Shown: positions 44,650-57,008, numbered from the stretch's first letter. The stretch is 64,000 nucleotides of DNA from Trichobilharzia regenti (GCA_944472135.2 OX235263.1:1409517-1473516), one strand, 5' to 3'. The notes: generated by a model not told the origin, from the sequence alone. Translations and numbers: made by a program.

Positions 44650-45240
44650 CAAAAAAAAACGAGTTGGATAAAACTCACAACTTAATAAACAACGTCTTTA
44701 ACGATATCAAATTCACAAGAGAGGAAGAACTTGAGAGAGAAATTCCATTTTGAAACGTCTTAGTCAAGCGAACAACCACAAGGGAATTAGAAACTTAAGT
44801 TTATAGAAAATCAACTGAAGCAGACCGAATACTCAGTAACAACCGAAACAATCCAATCAAGAAATCCTTCAAAATTATCAATAGACAAAAGAGCTTCATT
44901 CTCCTCAAGTTTTCCCGAATCAATTTCTATCAAACGCTTGAAACAAGATTTATGTGTTCAGAAGGAGGCAGTTATTAGTCATTCCTTGCCAACCTGGTAA
45001 CTGGATGTGTTTTTTTCTCTCATCTGATTACGTAATCTTTGTCTTTAACCTCACCCTCCTTTTATAATTTGTAATTTTGCTTCTCTCCTGTTTCTATGAT
45101 TTGAGTTCAACTCAGTACATTGTTACTTAACTTATTAGTCACTATGCATCTAACGCCCATCTCATCTTTATTATGTAACTCCTTTACCATTATATGCATA
45201 CATTTATTTTGTTTTAACTTGAACTGGCTGTGTAAAAACT
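44650..45240 (+). mobile_element. PLE fragment, RT thumb fused to C-terminal tail
   Basis: Reads NELDKTHNLINNVFNDIKFT, REEELEREI, NVLVKRTTTRELE and VYRKSTEADRILSNNRNNP, the RT region after the catalytic box. It then skips the endonuclease to reach TRFMCS/LCVQKEAVISHSLPTW, the tail, stopping near 45000. This internal deletion resembles the one at 1-1180. The rest is AT-rich 3' untranslated sequence. Confidence 0.75.
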
Positions 45241-45474
45241 ATATAAGCGCAATTTTCTGAGCACTGTTTACTAATTGCGGAACTTTCTGTCAACTGACAA
45301 CATGTAAAATTTGCAAGTATGTTAAAACGTTTCTGTACTTAAACCTCAAAATTTATTTAGGCTGTAAGCAGCTGACGATAAGCCAACGATATAAATGACG
45401 GTACCATATTATTCTGCACAAATCACTGTTGTTCTTGCTTTCTTCAAATTCATCAAGGGGGATAAATGCATGAA

Positions 45475-46010
45475 ATCTACAAAATAAATTGTATCAAGTG
45501 CGAAAAACACTACATTGACCAAAGTGGAAGTCCCTTTTGTCTTCGTATCCATGGTCATAGCTAGTCGCCAAAAGACATGACATCCACTCCATCACTTATA
45601 TCACCTCACTACATACAGACAACATCGGAAATCAGTTCGACTGTGACAACCATCGTTCAAATATTAGACAGAGGAAACAACGAGAATGCTAGAGAATTTT
45701 TAGAAGGCTGCCTAGTATTCCAGTGAATCGACAATCAAAAGACATCGAGATAGACAAAATTTACCAACCGATAATAAGGAAACCACACTCTAACAGGGTC
45801 AAAGTTCAAGTCAAAGAAACAATCAACACCAACATCAATACAAGTAGCCTAGATGGTGTGAAGGCACACAAAACAACCAATCATGACGTTGAAGGTCACC
45901 AGGAGAGATGACTCATAAACTCGTGGATATGTTGCCTATTAGGGCAATGGAGACTTATTAAATGAACCATCCAGCTAGCTCAGAGAACATAACCACATCA
46001 AAAATTATTC
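45475..46010 (+). mobile_element. PLE-A GIY-YIG fragment
   Basis: EIYKINCIKCEKHYIDQSGS near 45480-45535 (D for G in YIGQSG), then CLRIHGHS and a stop. The 3' end follows to 'cagctagctcagagaacat' near 45985. The open frame 45723-45911 is the C-terminal SRQSKDIEIDKIYQPI remnant. Confidence 0.85.
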
Positions 46011-46194
46011 ACTAGATTATAACTCATCATGAAATTTTCTCCTCTTGTTTTGGCTGTGCAACTAGATATTTAATATATCTGACTACTACTCTTGTATGCT
46101 CCGTTTGAACCTTGACCTAATTCATAAGTTATGTAAGTAGAACTTATGGACATCTTTTATTAATGTGTCTCTATTAGTAAAAAGTTCCCAAATG

Positions 46195-47140
46195 TAGGAT
46201 GATGTTACAGGACTGGACTACACTGACTCCAAGTTTAGAAATAGGGAGTGAAGTGGTAGAGCACACTAACCGCTTCACTTACTTGGAAAGTACTATCAGC
46301 CCCAACGGGTTGATCGCTGACGAAATCTCAGCTGGGAACGGATACAGCGGGCTAGTTTCGCATATGCCAGTTTACGCCGTCTCTGGCGTAGACGAGATAT
46401 CCGACTGTCGACCAAAGGGCAGATGTACTGTTCATCAGTCCGCTCCGTCCTCCTTTATGTCTGTGAGACCTGGCCATTGAGAGTGGAAGACATGAAAAAA
46501 TTAGCTGTCTTTGATCATAAGTGCCTGCGTTCCATCTCCGGTAGGAAGTGGTATAATAAGGAGAGAAATATTGAGGTTAGGCCTGGGTCAGGTTCTAGGT
46601 AAGGAGGGGATATCAATCGACGAAGCTGTGAAATTACATCGACTGAGATGCTTAGAATATGCGTTACGAAAGCATGCCTAGCCATCACCTTTCTCGATGG
46701 GCAACGTCAGCTGATATGGGATGAGGCCGGAAAAGAGCTGGCGGCGGTCAAACCAAAATATGGCACCAGTCAATGAGATCCAAAACAGTTACTTTAAACC
46801 AGACAACCACGTAGGAAGATGCAGACTTCCTGACTAGTTGGGGTCCCTGCGGACGGTAAACACCGATGGCTGGAGAAAATTTATGGTATGACTCATAATC
46901 GATCTCAATGACTGATGCAGATGCATCCGTTCACTGTGGCTTACAATTTCCAATGAAACTATATTGTTCTTCATCATTACCATTCCTTTTGTTTCATATC
47001 CCTGTTTACTGTTTCTGTTTTGCATTTCTTCTACTTTCTTCTCTTACTTTGTGTGCTACATGAAGGGAGTGGGGCGACTTGAACTGCTGCACATATGTGC
47101 AAAGTTCTATGTTGAGAACAGACAGATAGATCGACTTAAA
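46195..47140 (+). mobile_element. RTE-1 LINE 3' fragment
   Basis: Starts MMLQDWTTLTPSLEIGSEVV, after the YADD box, then HTNRFTYLESTISPNGLIAD. It follows RTE-1 at 34740-35640 to the same 3' end ('acttgaactgctgcaca', 'aaagttctatgttgagaaca'). 5'-truncated, frameshifted. Confidence 0.85.
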
Positions 47141-47857
47141 TAGAAGGGCTTCACTTATGAGAGATTCCTGGAAGTAACCACTGTAGGTAATTTAACGGAA
47201 TATTGTCCAGTCCTAACAACTGATTGAATCCTATAAGCAATGTGAACAGTTAGCTGGGAAATTTAATGTCGCTGACAAATACCAGTAACTGAAAATACAA
47301 AAAGCACTACCTTCCGACATAGTAGAATCGTGAAACAAACAACACACGATGTTGGCAATAGCTTATCTAACTCTATTGGAATGACTCTGCTGTCTTGATG
47401 AAGAAGCCAAGCTACAAAACAACCAACAACCTTAGTGATTTTGATGAATCCAAAGCCTTTAATCTCTAAAGTTAAAAGGGAACAATTAACTTGACAGCCT
47501 CACTGTCACCTAGTTAATCGACATTTGTAAGGAACAATTTATTTTCAGGCCATTTTGTTGTTTTTTGTTTACGAAATTTAAAGGAGAATAAATAAAAAGA
47601 ACCAGCTGATAAAAGCTTCATAAATAAGGAAGAATTTGAAAACAAATGTCAGCCGTCCAAGCATATTTCATCTCACGTTAACTGGGAATTAATCAGTGTC
47701 ACTGTGCTATAACTGTAAATAACAGGGTAATATTTCAATCGTAACTGTTACACCTGATTGTATTACCGTTGTGTATGTAACTGACGAGTTATTTGATCAG
47801 TAGAACTACTATCGAATGAGTAGTTTATTGCACTGATGATAATGTTGCCAATGCGTC
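47141..47857. other. unassigned interval
   Basis: No coding motif, promoter box or repeat recognised. Confidence 0.4.
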
Positions 47858-48035
47858 GGTGGCACAGTGGTTAGGATTCTCACCGATCATACACATGGTC
47901 CAAGGTTCGATCCCCTGCCGACGCTCACCTGATGTCTGTGGTTGGCCTGCAAAATTTGGGCTACCAATATCATATGTTGAAAATTCCATACTTGCACAAA
48001 AAATTCCTTGTTGAAATATGAGCTGCAATCAAAAA
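47858..48035 (+). mobile_element. tRNA-derived SINE
   Basis: Best-preserved promoter: A box 'ggtggcacagtggttagg', B box 'aaggttcgatcccc', body 'cacctgatgtctgtggttgg', 'cctgcaaaatttgggctacc'. Confidence 0.88.
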
Positions 48036-48185
48036 TAAAATGTTATTAATGCATAAGCTCGCACTGAAAAGATAAGAATATTGAATAATTATATATTAAT
48101 AAAAACGTAAGCTCGGAAAAATCTCACTGGGTTGGAAAAAAATCACCCGTGAATTCTAACTTATCTTAGTTTAAGATAATGCTTC

Positions 48186-48925
48186 CCTGACAGGCAATTA
48201 TATCCATGAACGAGGATCCAGCCACACTTCTCCACTGCGTTCGGTTCTCTGCCAGAGTTTTCCTCTGGCTCCACGTCTGCCCACATGCTTTCATCTCCTC
48301 TTCAAATGACATCCTCCAAGTCACCCTTCGATGACCAACTCACCACTTTGGCGTTCATGTCTCCTATTAGTATTTCCATTTTCTCAAATGGAGTATTGTC
48401 CATTGTCGCCTGTAGTTGTCAGTAGAACTCTTCGTTCTTTTCGAGGTCTGGGCGAGATCGCCTCCCCTTGCATCAGGGCCTTTGTTGCCGTTAGTGACAT
48501 CATGATAGCCCTCGGTGTGCATGTGGTTGTCTTCTGGGTGACCGGAGTAGATCACTAACTCTCTTTTTGACAATTTAGTGAGTCCATTCCTGTTTCATCT
48601 GCTTTCACATATTCCCAGTACTTGAATACCGTATCTTTTGATATCGTTTGCAATTTGGGAAGCTTTTCGAATCTCGTACATGTCGCAGACGTTAGATGTC
48701 TCCACAAAGACTTTTTTATTTTAGTGCAAGTAGATTCATCGTGCTGGAGTTTCTGTAGCAACTTAGTTTAAAGGGTGAGTTTTCTAGACTCACGTCGAGA
48801 AAGGGATTGTTAAGTTAAGATGAAGTTTAGAGAGAAGCGACCTTGTGGGTAGCTCCCCTTAAAATCAGGAAAACAAGGAACAAAGTAATCAGGATAACAC
48901 CACCAAAAGGAAAATGATTCGACAA
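48186..48925 (-). mobile_element. RTE LINE reduced to its 5' and 3' ends (internal deletion)
   Basis: Minus strand: 5' untranslated region (48925-48740, shared with 63060-63330, including 'taaggggagctacccacaag'-type sequence), then endonuclease remnants (RELVIYSGHPEDNHMHTEG near 48560-48505 and a NDNYRRQW / ATMDNTPFEKMEI region near 48430-48380), then a jump near 48335 to the LINE 3' end (48335-48186: 'gcatgtgggcagacgtggag' strand-equivalent). Most of the endonuclease end and all of the RT are lost. Confidence 0.75.
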
Positions 48926-49269
48926 TATGAATTATTTAAATGCTTACTATGTCTTAAATACGACATACTCAAAAATAAGAAGTCCTTATTCAGTGGTTCA
49001 TTGGCATACATATTTGGTGTTTACAGTATCTAGCAGAAAAAAAATGATTAGTATAGGGTAATTTGAAAGGTCATTAGGTGTACCAATAAATTCTAACCAT
49101 TCGATTCGATCTGGCATTTCTCCTCCCAGAGACAGTTCCCTATTGAACTATATATGATAAGATGATAAGTAATTATTCGTTTCGCCTGATGACAATCATC
49201 TGTCTTTAGTCAAATTCGTATGTCTCAAGTCGTTGTGGTTAAACCTCTTAATGTGAATGACTTCGTTTC
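48926..49269. other. unassigned interval
   Basis: Nothing recognised. Confidence 0.35.
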
Positions 49270-49540
49270 ATTCCTTTTTACATTCCCAGTGAAACATAGA
49301 TGGCTTCAAGCTAGAGACTAGAAATTTCGCTAGCGTTGGTGTTTTATTTTTACGGGATGAGGTCGCTAGCCTCATGCTCAACCTTCCCTTTTTATCAGTC
49401 TTATTATTAGCTTAGCTAGGCAGTGTAGCAGATATGATTATGAGCAATATTTTGTGCTCACACCATGTTCATCATTTAATATTAGTGTAAAACACTGTGT
49501 AATGTATCAAAATAAAATCTTATCCATATTGGAGTTACAT
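49270..49540 (+). repeat. dispersed repeat shared with palindrome inner segment, plus PLE-type end
   Basis: 49300-49400 ('atggcttcaagctagag', 'gtcgctagcctcatgctc') resembles 26205-26300 ('tgacttcaagctcgcg', 'gatcgctagcctcattc'). 49440-49540 is the terminal repeat seen at 42225 and 43195. The two are fused here. Confidence 0.45.
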
Positions 49541-49554
49541 TTGTAGCTGTTTGA

Positions 49555-49795
49555 CCATCCAACCACTGGGTCAGAATAGAATGAACCCTGAAATCTATGT
49601 TCCATCAATTTACGATATGATGACTGTAAAACCCAATTCCATTGATGAAAATCCGTCTTGTACCTGACAAAGTGAACCCCAGTGACTTCAATTGCTCATC
49701 ATAACTTTACGACATCCATCCTAGAGCCAGTAACTAGTAGATAGGAGACTGATATTTAGATTCTTCGGTTTGTAGGGAATTTGATTTCTGTTGGA
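49555..49795 (-). mobile_element. strongly decayed hammerhead-retroposon body
   Basis: 'gaccatccaaccactgggtc' (head, complement), 'aatttacgatatgatg' and 'ggtttgtagggaatttgatt' parallel the 29820-30060 layout. No hammerhead core left. Confidence 0.45.
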
Positions 49796-50224
49796 CCTTT
49801 GTGTATTGCTCTTATAGAACAAGGAGACTCTACGAAAGAGAGTGAATTGAAGATCAAATGTAAACTGAACCTAACTGATCCGTCTTCTGTGACTTTACTA
49901 ATAACTTCATCTTGTTATGTCAGGTTTCTTATGATATTCAGTTATCTGCAAGAAATGTTTTCATCAACCACTTAATTCATAGGGGTGACTGACTTCTATG
50001 CAATGCAGTCATCCAGCTGGAAGACACATCATCACAGTCCTCTTTGAAATGATGTTAACTGACTGGAGGTAATTGACAAGAAGCCTTCAGTAAGGTGTAA
50101 GCCGATTCTCTCAACCATACAGATGCACAAATCTGATTTTAATGCCAAACAAATCAAATCATATTCTTTTAGCTGATTGTTTTAGTTCTTCAGGCTGATT
50201 TCAGAATAACGGACGCCTGCTTCG
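49796..50224. other. unassigned interval
   Basis: Nothing recognised; the short plus frame 49781-49975 lacks family features. Confidence 0.35.
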
Positions 50225-50345
50225 GTGTCCCGATCTCGCTCTTGATATTCTGATACTTGCTGGCTGTCTGCAGAAGTGCGTCTGTGGACAGGGATCGATC
50301 CCCTGGCCACATTCTTGGTTGGTGAGCATTCTAACGTTGTGCTGA
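50225..50345 (-). mobile_element. decayed tRNA-derived SINE head
   Basis: Minus strand: 'cacaacgttagaatgctcac' (A-box region) and 'gggatcgatccc' (B box, self-complementary). Weaker than other copies. Confidence 0.6.
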
Positions 50346-51234
50346 CGATGCACAAATGAATTTTAATGTGTGGATGATAATAATGAACAATCTTTTTTGA
50401 TACAGTTGCTAACAAACCGCCAAAATGGCTGTTTCTCATTTAGCAGTGATGTGATATTGTGTAGCTATGTGTAGATAATAATGAATGATAGTACATGAAT
50501 TCTACCTGATAGCTAATTCTCACAGTGCAGATCTCTACCTAATGTAACGCTGGAAGATAAGAGACTGGATAACAGGCCCTTTTATCACGGAAAAAAAAAC
50601 ATCATATTTATACATTCTTTGACCACGTTAAAATTTGGCTAAGTCAGGGGAGATTACTTAGTTCTGATTGGTTGGCTGTTGGCTCAAGGTTAAGCAACTT
50701 GTCCAATGAGGTTATTTCATGTCTACAGAGTAAACTGAATCCAGATTTGATTGGGATACACGCTTCTACCTCTGCAACCAGTGACTTTAAATGCCGATTT
50801 CAATTTTGCCCGCTTCTTATCAATCTGCATCAAGTCATGCTGAGATTTTTCTAAGAGAAAATCAATACTAATTAGTTATTCATTTATAAATGATTAATCT
50901 AGGTTAAAGCTAACTGAGATGGAAACATTTCTAATTAGCATTTATTTATTATCCTATCAAATATTTCTACTATTGTTAACAGTAATAATACTAATAGTAA
51001 TAGTATTAATTAATATAACTGAGGTCGAAGTAAACGCCTTTTCTTAATGTACTCGTAAGTAAACTCACACGTATAACAAATTAGTTTATTTACCTTTCTT
51101 GCTGCATAGGTCATTCGAATATGGATTTGTAAAATTTAGTTTATTTACGGTTATGATTTTTTGGGTAGTAGTAATTAATGCTCAACTTTGATTCAGTATT
51201 TGAGATAAATATGTTAAGATAAATAGAACTGAAA
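50346..51234. other. unassigned interval
   Basis: AT-rich; a TAA/TAG-rich patch near 50980-51020. No feature recognised. Confidence 0.4.
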
Positions 51235-51395
51235 AGTGACTTCAGTTAAAGAACCACTGAAAACCTGGGAGTACTGGACACTTCCTTCGCACCAGTTCGG
51301 CACTCTTCAGGAGTACGCTTCCATGACCTAACCGAGGAAAGAACCTAGGACTTTTAGGTTACAAAGCGAGAGGACTGACCATTACCAACTCTCTC
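51235..51395 (-). mobile_element. hammerhead retroposon, core partly intact
   Basis: Minus strand reads CUCCUGAAGAG, UGCCGAACUGGUGC, GAAG and GUGUCCAGUACUCC: C3-A9 are all present, stem II is a plausible 5-pair stem with wobbles, but A15.1 is G and stem III is poor. Tail 'ggttttcagtggttctttaa'. Confidence 0.65.
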
Positions 51396-52302
51396 CTTGT
51401 ATCCTATCAGGTAGAACCAGAAATCAGTACAAAGTAATGTATGCTCATACAATCAAGTATAGGAAATCAACGATACCATATATGGTCCGTGTTCTAAATG
51501 ACAGAGACAATGTTAAGCGCGAAACCTATGACTTGATTTGTTGTTAATAACATAATTATGGCCCTTGTTATTTCCCCCTTATACTCTCTTATTTGTACTC
51601 TATAGTGAACAAATTTCTTAAACATACTTAGCTACCTAAAATTATTATCATTGGCTTACTTTTTTTATTCTTTATTCTATTCCTTCTTTTGTGTATCTAC
51701 TGGGTCCGACTATATTATCACTATGAGTATTACAAAATTACCCTTTCATTAACCTTCATATAATATTAGTTTTTTGGTTGTTCTTTGTTTAGCACAATTT
51801 AACTGACAATCTTGTTTGTGAACGCGTTATCACCATCTTAAAAATTTTTTATTATGCATGATTACTCACACTACCACAACAAACACTGCATCAGTGCTGA
51901 CAATAAAAAAACACAACCTGAAATGTTTATTTTATGATTGTTTAGTGTAGTTCAATCAAATTAACTGATCATGCGATAAGCATTCTTATTATCATTTCAT
52001 AACTTCTTATATAATTATAGCTGTTCCCCACGCATGAACATATCATAGCTCCCACTACCCAATACTGAGATATTATTTATTATGTTGTTTATTTTCCATT
52101 CTACCTTTTGGTATTTTTTCGCATTTTTCAAATATTTTTGTTAGATTTTTTCGTTTTTGTTGTTTTTTTATATTTATTTTTTGAAATACTCCTTTTAATT
52201 GTTTGATAAAATTAGATACAGTATTGTAGATAAGTGCTTAAAATTCCACATTGTATCACTAGTACTGTTTTTGGAATAAAGCAAAATTATTATTATTATT
52301 CA
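51396..52302 (+). mobile_element. CR1-like LINE 3' region
   Basis: RTRNQYKVMYAHTIKYRKS, TIPYMVRVLNDRDNVKRETY near 51410-51530 is the RT C-terminal remnant, followed by a long 3' untranslated part ending 'tttggaataaagcaaaatt' with an ATT tail. Fourth copy of the family tip. Confidence 0.7.
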
Positions 52303-52589
52303 GTCACTGGAACAGAATCCGGTTGTGCATGAATTCTAAGCTTCCACCAGTTTGCGATATACATAGTGCCACCGCCCGTCACTTTCGTCGGTGAGTATTT
52401 GTCTTCACACACCAAACTTTTTCCACCCTGCTGGTCAATCATTACTAGGGATCAAGTACAGGACAGAAATAAATAAACAATAAAACACTTGATTTTAGAG
52501 AACACGTGAACACAGTAAAGAAATTTCCAGCGTATTTAGATTTAAAAATACTTCCTCTTCAAACTAGATTTACATTTGAAATAATAACC
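52303..52589. other. unassigned; faint retroposon body similarity
   Basis: 'cactggaacagaatccgg' and 'ccaccagtttgcgatatac' loosely resemble hammerhead-retroposon head/body in minus orientation. Not firm. Confidence 0.3.
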
Positions 52590-53112
52590 CTAAGTATATC
52601 AATGTGGAGGTCAACAGCACTCAGCATGAAATATAAGAACCGGATTTTCCACTCCAATGTGAGGTTAGTGCTACTATATAGATCAGAGACTTTGTATGTC
52701 ACGAAGAGCACTTCAACGAAACCGCAAGCCTTCGTCAACAGCTGTCTTGGCTCAATACTTCAATTAAGATCAGATGGCCGGCCAGAAAAGATCAGCAACA
52801 AGGAGGGATCTATGGCAATGGGTGAACCAACCTAAAAGTGACCAATTATGCAAGAAATATGCAGGAAGAAATTGAGTTGGATTGGCTGGCGATACTCTGA
52901 GGAAACCATCTAGCGACATCACTAGACAAGCTGTCGAGTGGAAGCGGCGAGTCGGTCGCCCAAGGTTGACTTGGAGGAGGTAATATGAAGAGGAGATGAA
53001 AGCATGTGGGCAGACTTGGAGCCAGGTGAAAACTCTAGCAGAGAATCGAACGCAATGGAGACGCGCGGCTGAAGCCCTATGTTCCTTTAGGAATTAAAGG
53101 AAATAATAACAT
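52590..53112 (+). mobile_element. RTE-2 LINE 3' fragment
   Basis: SMWRSTALSMKYKNRIFHSN near 52595-52655 (LKSVW..SALS region), then the family 3' end 'ggctgaagccctatgttcc' and 'aattaaaggaaataataac'. 5'-truncated. Confidence 0.8.
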
Positions 53113-53299
53113 ATCAATGTGGCTTAGTAGTGTTGCATATGGAAATAGAATGAAATTCTGTAAACTTTCTCTTCGTTTTCTTGGATAATTAATTGCTCAG
53201 AGTTTAGTTGGAAGCCAATTAGCAACGCGTGCGGGTTCACAGGATGATCACTTGATTTAATTGCATAATTTAAACAATAAGAAAATGTGTCTAATTATT

Positions 53300-53560
53300 C
53301 TGATGAATGGAAATTCTGGTAGCCCAATGATTTAAGTAGGCCACCAAATGTGGCGGCTTCTACATATCGCTGATTGAGTCACTAGATTTCACCACTAGTG
53401 GCTGAATAATCGACTGACCGGGAAAATGCAGTTCTGTGATCTGTTTCATGGTGCCTACTGTTGAAGAGCTCAGAATTAAAACGAAGCAGATCACCAATAC
53501 TTCCTAGTTTACAATGGTTTTCTAAGTGAAACACGTACAAATCAACACTGGAAGAAAATT
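53300..53560 (+). mobile_element. decayed hammerhead retroposon
   Basis: 'ctgttgaagagctcagaatt', 'aaaacgaagcag' and tail-like 'ggttttctaagtga' line up with the family; the core is lost. Confidence 0.5.
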
Positions 53561-53573
53561 GCCTAGAAAAGCA

Positions 53574-53739
53574 AAAGATTGAGCGAAGAAATATTTACTT
53601 TTCAATTAGATCCTCATCTCTGGCTCTACTCTATTACACACGTTTCACACAACAGTTTACCAATCAAGTGGCACTGATATGTTTCTTAACAATAATTAGT
53701 CAGTGTCAAAATGTCTATGGGGTGATAATTAACGAGAGA

Positions 53740-53776
<37 letters not shown>

Positions 53777-53849
53777 AAAGGTGGAAATGGTTACAATAAG
53801 TGGGTTGCACAATGCACAATTTTGGAAAAATGAAGAGCAATTAAGGAAA
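53574..53849 (-). mobile_element. PLE-B 3' untranslated part, left piece of LINE-split copy
   Basis: Matches 30665-30895, including the tail-to-tail PLE junction 'gattgagcgaagaaatattt' and 'gtcagtgtcaaaatgtctat'. The element resumes after the LINE at about 57105. The last ~55 bases (53793-53849) are not PLE. Confidence 0.7.
53744..53772 (+). repeat. (AT)n microsatellite inside PLE-B
   Basis: 29 bases of alternating AT at the place where other PLE-B copies read 'gatacacattt', so the tract expanded within the element. Confidence 0.9.
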
Positions 53850-56800
53850 CTCGCCAGATACTAGCTTGCTAGGCTATTAGCTTACTAGTTTTCTAGCTGG
53901 TCCCAAGCCCGGATAAAGAGGGAGGGTTGCGGCGTGGTGCTAGCAAATCCACCCCCGTAAAAAAACCAAATCGCTACAGAAACTTCAACGCACAAATATA
54001 TTAAAAATTCTAAAAACATAAACAATAAGGTTACTTTTCGCAGGAATCGAGGAAGTGAAATGACGCACGCTGGTGAAAGCCTTCAGGAAGCCAGTCAGCC
54101 GATGTGCCTCCTTTCGATGAGAGCAAAAGTAAGGTGGGTACCTGGAATGTTCGCACAATGTACGAAACTGGAAAGGCTGCCCAGATAGCCGCTGAAATGA
54201 GATGATACAAAATAGAAGTGTTGGGAATCTGCGAAAGCAGATGGAACGAAACTGGAAGGTGCCAACTACCTACTGGAGAGACAATAATATATTCCGGCCA
54301 CCCAGAGGACAACCACGAGCACACCGAGCGAGTGGCCATCATGATGTCACCAACAGAAGCCAAAGCTCTCATGCAGTGGGAACCAATCTCCTCCAGGATA
54401 ATGACAGCCAGGTTCAACTCAAAAGGAAAGAAAGTTACAGTCATCCAATGCTATGCGCCTACAAACGTCTCGGAACAAGAGAAGAAGGAGGCGTTCTACA
54501 GACAATTACAAGCAATAATGGACAACGTCCTAAATGGCGATATCAAAATCCTGATGGGCGACATGAATGCGAAGCTGGGACGAGACAACCATGAGTCGTG
54601 AGGCACTCAGTGAAATGAACGACAATGGTGAACTTCATCTCAATATCAAGAATGTGGAGATGGAGCCTACTGTACACAAGGTCAAGGAGAGGAGCAGATG
54701 TGGGTTCAGACCACTATCTAGTACAAGGGACTTTCAAGGTAAATCCAAAAGCCTCGAGGATAGCTGGGGATAGGCCACAATGCAAGTTCAACACTCAGAA
54801 ACTGAAGGACACAACCACAAAAGACACTTTCACTGCAACTGTCACAGCAAAGCAGGAAGCACTACGCAACATCACTGAAGAATCATGCATGGAAGACTAC
54901 TGGAACTCTCTGAAGGCGATTCTCAACGAAACGTGTTCAACGGTTCTAGGAAGAAAGAAGAAACAAGACAAGAATGGCTCTCAACGGACACTTGGAAATT
55001 AATAGAAGAGAGGAGAATGTTGAAAGAGCAAATGATTCAATGCAAGGACGGACAGGAGAAAGAGACGATGAGCTCAACTTACACAGCACTGGACGAAGAA
55101 GTGAAGAAGAGTGCTAGGAAGGACAAAAGACGATTCTACGACAACCTGGCCACTGAAGCTGAGAAGGCAGCAGGCAATAGGGACCTGAGGACACTATATC
55201 AGATAACCAAATCTCTATCCGGGAAGAGATCAACACAAGTGAAACCTATAAAAGGCAGCCTAGGGATCCCAATTATCAAGGAAGAAAAACAGATTAAACA
55301 ATGGGCGGATCACTTCAAAGGACTCTTGAACCGACCATCACCTGCAACCCGTCCATTAATAACAACAAAAGCACGTACACAACTGCAAGTTGACACCAAT
55401 CCTCCAACGAAAGCTGAAGTCTTGAATGCAATCAAGCTTCTGAAAGCTTGGAAAGCAGCTGGACCAGATGAAATACCCCCTGAAGCACTAAAAGCGCACC
55501 CAGAGACTAAAGCAGACATGCTGACTCCATTATTGCAAAAGATCTGGAAGGAGGGAAAGGTGACTACTGACTGGAGGAAAGTTACCTCGTGAAACTACTA
55601 AAGAATAGCGACTTACGCCTCATTCTGCAAGAACTGACGAGGAATCATGCTCCCGTCAACTCGAAGTAAATTCCTGAGTCGCATCATCCTGGAGAGAATA
55701 AGGGACGTACTGGAGACAGAACTCCGACCAGAACAAGCTGGATTCAGGAAAGGCAAATCATGTACTGACCAAATTAAAGCAACTCTATGCATCATCATCA
55801 CAGAACAAAGCATAGAATGGCAATCAAACCTCTACCTCAACTTTATAGACTTTGGGAAGGCCTTCGACAGCCTTGACCGTGAAGTAATTTGAAAATTACT
55901 CGAGTACTATGGCGTACCCCAAATACTCATCAGCCTCATTCAATAGCTGTACGACAAGGACACATGTCAAAGGATCCACAAGGGAAAACTAAGCAGGGCG
56001 TTTGGAGTAAACACAGGAGTCAGACGAGGCTGCCTGCGTATTATCTTCAATGATATTCCTAACTGTGGTGGACTGGATTATGCGTCAGACAATGGGAAAC
56101 GAGAAGACAGGGATATCCTGGACCGACGTGAAGAATCTAGAAGACCTGGATTTCACGGATGAGTTATGTTTGATGTCACACACCATCGAAGACTTACAAG
56201 CAAAAACCGAAAAATTGGTCGAAGAAGAAGAAAACAAAGACAGGACTCCAGGTAAACATAGACAAGACGGAGGTTATGAAAATAACCAACAAAAACAACA
56301 ACAGCAACAACATCCAACGTCAATCACCATCAAAGGGAGGGATTTGAAAGAGGTTACTTCATTCACTTATCTAGGGAGCATTGTCTCAACTACACGAGGA
56401 GCGGACGAGGATGTCAAATCGAGAATCGGGAAGGCGAGAAACACATTAATCAACCTGAAACAATCTAGAAATCTTCGTCACTCAGCCAGCCAGCATCAAC
56501 AACAAAATCCAGTCGGATTTTCAATACAAACACGTCAAGTCAGTCAGTTCTTCTATACGGATAGGATCAGAAAGTTGGCGGGCGGGTCACGAAGAATATT
56601 TCCAACAGCCTGTCGCAGACCTTTATGAACCAACAACTGTCTTCGCTGGCTCTATACTGAAGATCACATGGCCGGGCCGGAAAAAATCACCAACAAGGAA
56701 CTATGGGAACAAACAAACCAAGAACCAATCGCCCAACAAATATTCAGGAGAAAGTGGAGATGGATCGGACACTCGCTGAGGAGACCGCTGTGACATCGCG

Positions 56801-57008
56801 CGTCAAGCCCTCGAATGGAACCCGACAGGGAAGCGGCGTGTGTGACGTCCAAGGGTGACATGAAGGAGATCGTGTGAAGAGGAGTTGAAAGAATATGGGC
56901 TAACATGGATGCAGGCGAAAAGTACAGCAGAAGACAGAATCAAATGGAGATGTGCAGCTGAAGCCCTATGTTCCACTAGGAACCCAAGGGAGCAAGAATA
57001 ATAATAAT
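53850..57008 (+). mobile_element. second full-length RTE-2 LINE (SR2/SjR2-type)
   Basis: Starts CTCGCCAGATACTAG, identical in position to the start of the 22033-25335 element, and ends 'gggagcaagaataataataa'. The length of about 3.16 kb matches. It is inserted in or beside PLE-B. No clean target duplication found; extra non-PLE sequence lies on both sides. Confidence 0.88.
54120..56628 (+). pseudogene. RTE endonuclease-RT, frameshifted
   Basis: Endonuclease: VPGMFAQCTKLERLPR in a shifted frame, then VLGICESRWNETG (54218 on), YSGHPEDNHEHTERVAIMMS, IQCYAPTNVSEQEK, ILMGDMNAKLGRD; the active-site region is readable but the part between GDMNAKL and EVGSDHYL is shortened. RT: frame 54885-55592 with KLLKAWKAAGPDEIPPEALK, then RPEQAGFRKGKSC and NFIDFGKAFDSLDREVI (55735-55890), then stop. 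The palm box near 56147-56175 is DLDFTDELCLMS: the second catalytic aspartate of FADD is E. FTYLGSIVSTTRGADEDVK follows. Dead copy. Confidence 0.85.
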
